Shown here: positions 6,852 to 11,272 of the stretch, piece by piece
Position numbering within the stretch: position 1 is the stretch's first letter
Layout: every line of letters starts with the position of its first letter
Assembly: GCA_004525885.1 (NCBI GenBank)
Contig: SPBV01000034.1
Span: 1 to 11,272, forward strand
Direction: 5' to 3'
DNA: 11,272 bases
Source of the DNA: Nitrosomonadales bacterium
GTDB lineage: Bacteria > Pseudomonadota > Gammaproteobacteria > Burkholderiales > Nitrosomonadaceae
Position numbers and translations under genes: made by a program
The notes under the pieces: generated by a model
The model's input: the letters and a program-made list of their open reading frames with translations, nothing else
What the model was told of the DNA's origin: nothing
The model's database searches: none

Positions 6852-7348
6852 TTTGGGCTGGAGCATTAGTATTAGCAGTTTTATTATTTATTTTTCCAAA
6901 ACAAATGGGAGCCTTTTTAGCTGTTCTTTTAGTTGGCATTGGCGTAATTGCGTTAATTGACTATATAGATTCAAACAAAAGAGAAAAGGAACAAGAATCG
7001 GTTTCAGTAGTTGTTTCATATGCCCCCGCTTCTTGCGGCGAAGATTCCCCATTATCTTTTAAAGTTACAAATGGAAGCAAGAAAATAGTTACTAAAATTA
7101 GTTGGGGTATTACTGCTACAAAAAAAGGTTACAGCAGCAATGTTATCGATTATAAATCCTTTCCGGGCATTCAAAATGAGTACTCTACAAGCTATCAAAG
7201 CGAGGAATCTACGCCATACTCAATAGACAAAATACTTAAACCAGAAGAATTTTTTTCAGCATGCTATAAGGCGCCTTTGATTAAGGGAAAATTGCCACCC
7301 CAAAGCCTCATTTGGAAAGTTGGCAATAAGCATTTTGAGTTTCAATAA
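6848..7348 (+). CDS. Small membrane-anchored protein of unknown function
   Basis: The 166-residue product starts with two hydrophobic segments (about 2-17 and 20-41), followed by a basic stretch SNKREKE and a polar beta-rich domain to the C terminus. That domain carries SYAPASCGEDSPLSFKVTNG (58-75), a segment with KISWGITATKKGYSSN, and two cysteines at 63 and 139 that could pair if the domain is outside the cytoplasm. The pattern of a Cys before SPL, an N-G/N-S strand, GYSS and a late Cys resembles a widespread family of uncharacterised membrane-anchored proteins; no function is known to me. The basic residues after the second segment would, by the positive-inside rule, place the C-terminal domain in the cytoplasm, which conflicts with a disulfide, so topology is open. 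The gene is expressed through the overlapping 17-codon leader ORF. Confidence 0.65.
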   Translation: MIWAGALVLAVLLFIFPKQMGAFLAVLLVGIGVIALIDYIDSNKREKEQESVSVVVSYAPASCGEDSPLSFKVTNGSKKIVTKISWGITATKKGYSSNVIDYKSFPGIQNEYSTSYQSEESTPYSIDKILKPEEFFSACYKAPLIKGKLPPQSLIWKVGNKHFEFQ

Positions 7349-7418
7349 TATAGTACTAAATATTAGGATTGAACGTATCTAAGTGTCTTGCATATACAAG
7401 GAAGTGCGAGGAGTCAGA

Positions 7419-7735
7419 ATGACCAGGATATTTGTGTTTATAGCTATATTTTTACCGTATTAGTACTTTATAGTTGATGCTTTTCTCTGGTGTAGTTCAT
7501 TCAGCACCACTCGTACTTATTGACCAGAAGACGGGTAGGTATTTAGGCAATCTAAGTGCTAATCTGTATGATCAAAACTGACCAGTAATCCCTATTCAGA
7601 GTACGGAAGCCCTTATGGAGAAAATTCCATAAATAACCCATATTCAAAGTACGGCTCAGAATATAGTAAGATAGTCCTAATAACTCATATGCTACGAACC
7701 AGCCAGCTATTGATATAGACGAATATACCTACTGA
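7419..7735 (+). pseudogene. Frameshifted gene for an NPYSxYGS-repeat secreted protein
   Basis: An ATG at 7419 with GAGGAG five bases upstream starts a signal-peptide-like sequence (MTRIFVFIAIFLPY) that soon meets TAG. The protein continues in other frames: SGVVHSAPLVLIDQ, then KTGRYLGNLSANLYDQN up to a TGA, then NPYSEYGSPYGENSINNPYS and KYGSEYS, and finally SPNNSYATNQPAI, with the last stop at 7733-7735. The order APxxxxxxGxYLGNLSxNxYDxN followed by NPYxxYGSxYSxxSxNNPY repeats matches a common family of small secreted proteins of unknown function. At least three frame changes and internal stops show that it is dead. The intact upstream ribosome binding site suggests that decay is fairly recent. 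Confidence 0.7.
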
Positions 7736-7761
7736 GAAGCTCATATGGAATAATTGTTAAT

Positions 7762-7782
7762 AAAAACCCTCCAAGGAGGGTT
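7762..7782 (-). terminator. Leftward rho-independent terminator-like hairpin
   Basis: AACCCTCC and GGAGGGTT form a perfect palindrome (7765-7782). On the minus strand the right arm is followed by TTTTTATT, giving a GC-rich stem and U-tract. On the plus strand no T-run follows, so it would stop leftward transcription. The only leftward genes to the right are more than 700 bases away, so it may be a relic or serve to insulate the region. Confidence 0.4.
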
Positions 7783-7917
7783 AAGTGGCTACTAAAAAAA
7801 CTAGTAATTAGGAAGGCCCTACAAATTTGTGTATGCAGACTCTCTATCAGGTTTTTTTCTAAAACAACTGAATTTACTTTTTATAAATATGCTAGGTTAA
7901 GATAAAAAAGGAGACAT

Positions 7918-8184
7918 ATGTACGAGAACAAGCAATCTAAGCTACTACAACCAGAGTTTGTTTTTACTGACATTATCAATATCGATGGCTTCACTAATGG
8001 CAAGGTTTCTATTTTCATCGAGTCAGAAGATAAAGAAATTATAAATTTTAGTGCAACTATGGATATTCCCCTACGGGCAGTACATACACGTACAGTACAA
8101 GAAATCAAAGAAAATTGTATTGAGATTGCGCGTAACGCATTTGACGCACAAGCAATTATCCCCTTGTTACGCACCCCCATATAA
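7918..8184 (+). CDS. Hypothetical protein, 88 residues
   Basis: The start is well supported: AAGGAG lies a few bases upstream of ATG 7918 in an AT-rich leader. The product is small, soluble and acidic in the middle (FIESEDKEIINF), with a beta-rich first half and a helix near ENCIEIARNAFDAQA. I do not recognise a family. The minus strand is also open here, but its translation is hydrophobic, low in complexity and has no ribosome binding site, so the plus strand is the gene. It stands alone between two gaps. A weak hairpin downstream (TTGATG 8248-8253 / CATCAA 8262-8267, followed by a T-rich stretch) could be its terminator. Confidence 0.6.
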   Translation: MYENKQSKLLQPEFVFTDIINIDGFTNGKVSIFIESEDKEIINFSATMDIPLRAVHTRTVQEIKENCIEIARNAFDAQAIIPLLRTPI

Positions 8185-8506
8185 CTTCCACTATCTCTAT
8201 AGCATTCTGCACAAAATCAGGGGAGAGATGCGATGCATAAAGCTATTTTGATGGATGCTTGCATCAACATTTTCTTTATTTAGGTTAGGCGTGTGATGAT
8301 AATGGGATAGGCAAGCTAATCTACAAGTATTCATAGAGTCCCCCTGTTCGTTCAGTTATACCAATATTACAGAATTCAAAGATATGCATAACTAAATCTA
8401 CATTCTCTTTGGGTCGGTCGGATGTCATTCACCAAACACTACTTAGGCATATATTTCTATACGGCTCTATATACATTAGTATCCGAGAAATTAACTTAAG
8501 CCTTGC
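8185..8506. other. Intergenic region between converging genes, no gene seen
   Basis: Apart from the weak TTGATG/CATCAA hairpin at 8248-8267, I see only very short frames. One is a 16-codon frame beginning MHKAILMDA within the hairpin region, behind GGGGAGAG, for which I find no reason to believe in a product. No clear terminator for the minus-strand operon ending at 8507 is visible. Confidence 0.4.
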
Positions 8507-9040
8507 TTAGTACCCCTTAAGAAATTTAGTGGTATGACATTTTGGGCAGGGAGGAATCTTGGAAGTATGTTTAATATGTATTTTCTGTCCGCACTCAATG
8601 CAGCTTAATGTCCCGGCTGATGTGATTTCTCCGGTGTGATAGTGCAGGGTATCCTCTGTCTTTTGCGAGAGTGACTGTAGCGCTAGACCGGTTACTTTGA
8701 GCAATTGAGCCATTGAAGATAAGGCGCCAGCACCTAACCGCGCTGGATGAAAAAATTCTTTGGCTTCCTTGCTCTTTCCCCGCAAGTATCGTGCTATATG
8801 TTCCAAGTCGCGGCGCATAAATTTTTTGAATGCCTCGCCTTGCTCTACGGAAAATTCTTCAGCATCAGATAGTTCTTGGTGTGCCACATTCATAGCCTTC
8901 TCCATGGCTTCCTTGCTCTTTTCCTGGCTGAGATCAAAGAGTTTACGTGTGCGCTCGACGAAACGGTCGTAAAGTGCCTCATGATGACCCAGCGTTTCTT
9001 TTTCTGTGCTCTCACTTGATATATTCGGATTATTAAGCAT
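8507..9040 (-). CDS. Zinc-ribbon protein of the DUF1451 (YbeL-like) type
   Basis: The 177-residue product has a long charged, probably coiled helical region (about 15-130, with repeated Lys/Glu and the segment EEFSVEQGEAFKKFMRRDLE). It ends in a zinc ribbon with cysteines 147, 150, 165 and 168 (CIECG, then CPKC). This layout, a helical body with a C-terminal two-knuckle zinc ribbon, is that of the DUF1451/YbeL family, whose role is unknown. GGAG (9047-9050) lies six bases before ATG 9040 but only three before ATG 9043, so I chose 9040; the in-frame TTG at 9052 overlaps the ribosome binding site and is unlikely. It follows the DUF2934 gene by 34 bases and is surely cotranscribed with it. Confidence 0.8.
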   Translation of the reverse strand: MLNNPNISSESTEKETLGHHEALYDRFVERTRKLFDLSQEKSKEAMEKAMNVAHQELSDAEEFSVEQGEAFKKFMRRDLEHIARYLRGKSKEAKEFFHPARLGAGALSSMAQLLKVTGLALQSLSQKTEDTLHYHTGEITSAGTLSCIECGQKIHIKHTSKIPPCPKCHTTKFLKGY

Positions 9041-9074
9041 CATTATCTCCAAAAATTAGAGTAAATAACTGTTC

Positions 9075-9323
9075 TCAAAGGGCATTATCTAACTCTGCCT
9101 CGGCTTCTAGCCAATCTTGAATTGAATCTCCGTTATTAAAGCCACGCTTCTCAGCAAGGTAATAAGCAGCAGTAGCAATCATTTTCTGACGGTCTGCTCC
9201 ATTTAAGGCGCTTGGTGCCTGCATGGGTGAAGCACTCTTTAGGTCCTCTACCGCCCTACTGACAATGACTCCGGATGGAGCAGCAGATTTACTGTTACCT
9301 GCCATTTTAAGTTTGCTTGACAT
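9075..9323 (-). CDS. DUF2934 family protein
   Basis: This 82-residue protein ends in the DUF2934 signature: an alanine-rich helix IATAAYYLAEKRGF, a turn, and DWLEAEAELD. The N-terminal half is Ser/Ala/Lys-rich and probably disordered. The start is firm: AGGAGG lies five bases before ATG 9323. The family is widespread in proteobacteria and has no assigned function. Here it is the first gene of a two-gene operon with the zinc-ribbon protein, which suggests a shared process but does not identify it. Confidence 0.85.
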   Translation of the reverse strand: MSSKLKMAGNSKSAAPSGVIVSRAVEDLKSASPMQAPSALNGADRQKMIATAAYYLAEKRGFNNGDSIQDWLEAEAELDNAL

Positions 9324-9457
9324 TATTGCCTCCTAAGATTTAGTTAAATGAAAAAATAGTCAACGTCAGATAAAAGAGTTCTTACCATCTCTTGATTAAC
9401 TATTTTTTTTATACTGGGGTGTAAGATGGAATAAAACAATAAGCAGATTCCCTATTA

Positions 9458-9475
9458 TTTATTGTGCCTGACCCC
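9458..9475. repeat. Half-site resembling REP-associated transposase flanks
   Basis: TTATTGTGCCTGACCCC is very like the GGGGTCAGGCAC...GTGCCTGACCCC sequences that I associate with the ends of Y1/REP-associated transposase elements in proteobacteria. Only one arm is seen and there is no transposase gene in the window, so this is at most a remnant. Confidence 0.3.
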
Positions 9476-9534
9476 TAGTTAGGAACGGTCGGCGTAATGT
9501 GAGATTATTTTGAATAAAAGCAGGGTGAGCAAGT

Positions 9535-9627
9535 ATGTCAAACACACAAGAGCGAGTCGAAATTTATATTCAAGTGTTTCACAACGCTCATATCGAAGAT
9601 GTAAGGGGCCGGATTACCGAGAATTAG
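9535..9627 (+). pseudogene. Possible truncated NTF2/SnoaL-like gene start (30 codons)
   Basis: The short frame encodes TQERVEIYIQVFHNAHIEDV followed by RGRITEN and a TAG. It resembles the first helix of NTF2-like/SnoaL-like small proteins, in which a VxxYxxAFNxxDIExxxxLxxxN pattern is typical, so it may be the 5' end of such a gene whose remainder is deleted. The ribosome binding site is weak. A chance frame or a genuine small peptide cannot be excluded. Confidence 0.3.
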
Positions 9628-9693
9628 ATTACTGAAAAATTAAGCTGTAATAAGGAATAATCGCCGAACATTAGAACTGAATAATGGAATTAC

Positions 9694-10446
9694 ATGATCC
9701 AGCATAAAAAAAGATATGGCGCTCCAGGCTGTAGTAAATGTGTATTACCCACTCAACTTAAAACTCAGCAGATAGAGTTGCAATTATTGGCGCAGAACTT
9801 GTTTAAAGTTCAGGAAGATGAGCGCCAACTTCTTTCTCGCGAATTGCATGACGAGCTGGGGCAATGGCTTACTGCTATTTCTGCAGAAACGGAGGCGATT
9901 TCCAATAGTTTCCATGGAAACTCAAAAGTTCGAATTGGCACTCAATCAATTAAAGAAAGTGTTGGTAAGATACATAATGTAATACATAACATTATGCATC
10001 AATTACGCCCTGTTTTGCTTGATACACTTGGGTTAATAGACAGCCTGAACGATCTAAGATCGCAGTGGAGTTCACATAATCCTGGCATCTCATGCAAATT
10101 TGTGATGGAAGGAGAATTTAACAATTTTGGTGAAATGATCAATATCACCATATTCCGCATCATCCAAGAATCTCTTAGCAACATTTGCAATCACGCTGAG
10201 GCCACTCTAGTTCTAGTACATCTTAATCATAAGCTGGATGTGCCTGCCGGGACAAATATTTTATTACTGAGTATTGAGGATAATGGCAAAGGTTTTAATC
10301 CCAAGCAGCAGTCTGGCGGATTCGGGGTATTGGGAATGCGTGAAAGAATAATCGCGGCAGGTGGTAAGTTTAGTTTATATAGTGCGCTAGGCCATGGTAC
10401 ACAAATTAACGTTAGCCTTCCGATTGAGAAAGTTTGTGCTTACTAG
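9694..10446 (+). CDS. Soluble sensor histidine kinase, HisKA_3 (NarX/DegS type), without membrane sensor domain
   Basis: The 250-residue kinase would autophosphorylate and pass phosphate to the regulator encoded next to it. The HisKA_3 dimerisation/phosphotransfer domain (about 35-105) has the phosphoacceptor His52 in RELHDELGQ and a later HQLRPVLLDTLGL. The HATPase domain follows, with an N-box IIQESLSNICNHAEA (156-170), G1 motif EDNGKGF (195-201) and G2 GGFGVLGMRERI (208-219). There is no membrane segment or PAS/GAF domain; only some 30 residues precede the kinase core. They include GCSKC (Cys13, Cys16), which could bind metal or sense redox state. The frame is open upstream only to 9661 with no better start, and the ribosome binding site is weak. 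The gene may be a full-length cytoplasmic kinase or the surviving transmitter part of a longer one. Its stop lies one base before the regulator's start. Confidence 0.85.
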   Translation: MIQHKKRYGAPGCSKCVLPTQLKTQQIELQLLAQNLFKVQEDERQLLSRELHDELGQWLTAISAETEAISNSFHGNSKVRIGTQSIKESVGKIHNVIHNIMHQLRPVLLDTLGLIDSLNDLRSQWSSHNPGISCKFVMEGEFNNFGEMINITIFRIIQESLSNICNHAEATLVLVHLNHKLDVPAGTNILLLSIEDNGKGFNPKQQSGGFGVLGMRERIIAAGGKFSLYSALGHGTQINVSLPIEKVCAY

Positions 10447-10447
10447 T

Positions 10448-11089
10448 ATGCCAAATAGGAAAATTACAGTACTACTAGTAGACGATCACCCCGTAGTACG
10501 CGCAGGTTATCGACGCTTACTTGAAAATACAACCGAGATTTGTGTAGTGGCGGAAGCTGGCGATGGTGAAACTGGCTGTAATCTTTACCAAAAGTATACT
10601 CCTGATGTAGTGATTCTTGATCTCAAAATGCCAGGCATAGATGGTCTGGAAACTATTCGTCGTATCAAGGCAAAAAATCCCGCTGCGCATATTTTAGTAT
10701 TTAGCATGTACGGCAATGCAATCTTGGTTGGGCGTGCGCTACAAGCTGGTGCCACAGGATACCTCTCTAAGCAGAGCGGCTTAAATCAAATGATCAAAGC
10801 GGTGCAGCGAATTAACCAAGGAAAAAGGTATCTAGATCAAGAGCTGACAAAGGGTATAGGCAATATATTTGTTAGTAACGTTGGAGAGCTAACAAGGGCC
10901 CTTACTAAACGTGAATTCCAATTATTCAAACTATTGGCGGAGGGGAATTCAATTAGGGAAATTGCAGAGATTCTTTCCATTAGTCCTAAAACTGTTGGTG
11001 TGCATCACGACAACATCATGAAGAAGCTAGAATTGAAAAATACCGCCCAACTCATTCATTTAGCCTTTCTTCATAACATACTCCTTTAG
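10448..11089 (+). CDS. NarL/FixJ-family response regulator
   Basis: The 213-residue protein is a DNA-binding regulator. The receiver domain (about 5-120) has the acidic pair Asp12-Asp13 in VDDHPVVR, phosphoacceptor Asp58 in ILDLKMPG, and the switch residues Ser in VFSMYG and Lys in YLSKQSG. The C-terminal LuxR/GerE helix-turn-helix (about 152-205) reads LTKREFQLFKLLAEGNSIRE and then ILSISPKTVGVHHDNIMKKL. ATG 10448 places the receiver at the usual distance from the N terminus; GTG 10436, in frame and close behind GAGAAAG, is a possible alternative, and longer starts run into the kinase gene. With one base between the kinase stop and this start, translation is probably coupled, and the pair forms a standard two-component system. 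Target genes are not evident. Confidence 0.92.
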   Translation: MPNRKITVLLVDDHPVVRAGYRRLLENTTEICVVAEAGDGETGCNLYQKYTPDVVILDLKMPGIDGLETIRRIKAKNPAAHILVFSMYGNAILVGRALQAGATGYLSKQSGLNQMIKAVQRINQGKRYLDQELTKGIGNIFVSNVGELTRALTKREFQLFKLLAEGNSIREIAEILSISPKTVGVHHDNIMKKLELKNTAQLIHLAFLHNILL

Positions 11090-11212
11090 ATTCATATCTT
11101 AACAAGCTTTATCGTTTTACTTTCCCGTGTATATAGCTAATCGTAACGCATATTTTAAGTTAAAACTGTAAGCCTAGATCAATATCGCGTCCAATATCCT
11201 AATCGTTGCAAA

Positions 11213-11231
11213 AATAAGCAATCTGCTTATT
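11213..11231. repeat. Short inverted repeat downstream of the regulator gene
   Basis: AATAAGCA and TGCTTATT form a perfect 8-base inverted repeat with a 3-base loop. It is AT-rich and not followed by a T-run, so it is a poor terminator. It could be a regulator binding site or the foot of a weak hairpin about 120 bases behind the two-component operon. Confidence 0.3.
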
Positions 11232-11272
11232 ACATTTCTACGATTATGACCTTATCCTATCCCTCATTAGCA

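Noticed and set aside
7786..7809. GTG-started frame MATKKTSN behind GGAGGG
   Set aside because: It ends after eight codons, and the apparent ribosome binding site is an arm of the terminator-like hairpin.
7881..8180. Minus-strand open frame of 99 codons
   Set aside because: It is a shadow of the 7918-8184 gene, without a ribosome binding site and with low-complexity hydrophobic composition.
1..11272. CRISPR array, rRNA gene, complete insertion sequence, defence gene cluster or toxin-antitoxin pair
   Set aside because: No regularly spaced repeats, rRNA-like stretches, intact transposase, or recognisable defence or toxin-antitoxin genes were seen on either strand.

Overview
The window looks like an accessory stretch of a Gram-negative, probably proteobacterial, chromosome. 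It appears AT-rich by eye. A NarL-type two-component pair, a DUF2934 protein, a YbeL-like zinc-ribbon protein and a P4-type integrase next to a tRNA-like fragment would fit a betaproteobacterium such as a Nitrosomonas relative. That placement is inference from gene content, not from any phylogenetic marker.

Left part (1-3440). The window opens inside the 3' half of a probable alpha/beta-hydrolase-fold gene. A gap without genes follows, then a well-preserved bacterial pentameric ligand-gated ion channel with an unusual Lys/Glu-rich segment between its signal peptide and its receptor domain. Next come a small minus-strand gene of unknown function and a frameshifted, truncated remnant of an HD-like metal-dependent phosphohydrolase-type gene.

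Mobile-element part (about 3380-7740). A minus-strand reading frame of unknown function abuts the broken HD-like gene. It is followed by the 3' half of a tRNA-Thr(CGT)-like sequence, which is a plausible attachment site. Then comes a P4-family tyrosine integrase with its own good sigma70 promoter, a palindrome in the leader and two GTAACCCC repeats. The integrase has a complete catalytic set and an extra C-terminal region of about 260 residues. Directly behind it lie a decayed end of a second, related integrase that lacks this extension, a second decayed reading frame, a 17-codon leader ORF that overlaps a small membrane-protein gene by ATGA, and a badly frameshifted gene encoding an NPYSxYGS-repeat protein. 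This is a graveyard of horizontally acquired genes with a few intact ones.

Right part (7750-11272). A leftward terminator-like hairpin and a short unknown gene are followed by a two-gene minus-strand operon (DUF2934 protein, then zinc-ribbon protein). An upstream gap carries a half-site like those near REP-associated transposases, and a 30-codon remnant of an NTF2/SnoaL-like gene comes next. A plus-strand operon then encodes a soluble HisKA_3 histidine kinase with a CxxC pair at its N terminus and a NarL/FixJ response regulator whose start lies one base after the kinase stop.

The points most worth following are the integrase C-terminal extension, the ion channel's charged linker, and the tRNA-fragment/integrase junction. 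I found no complete defence or other multi-gene system that I can support.
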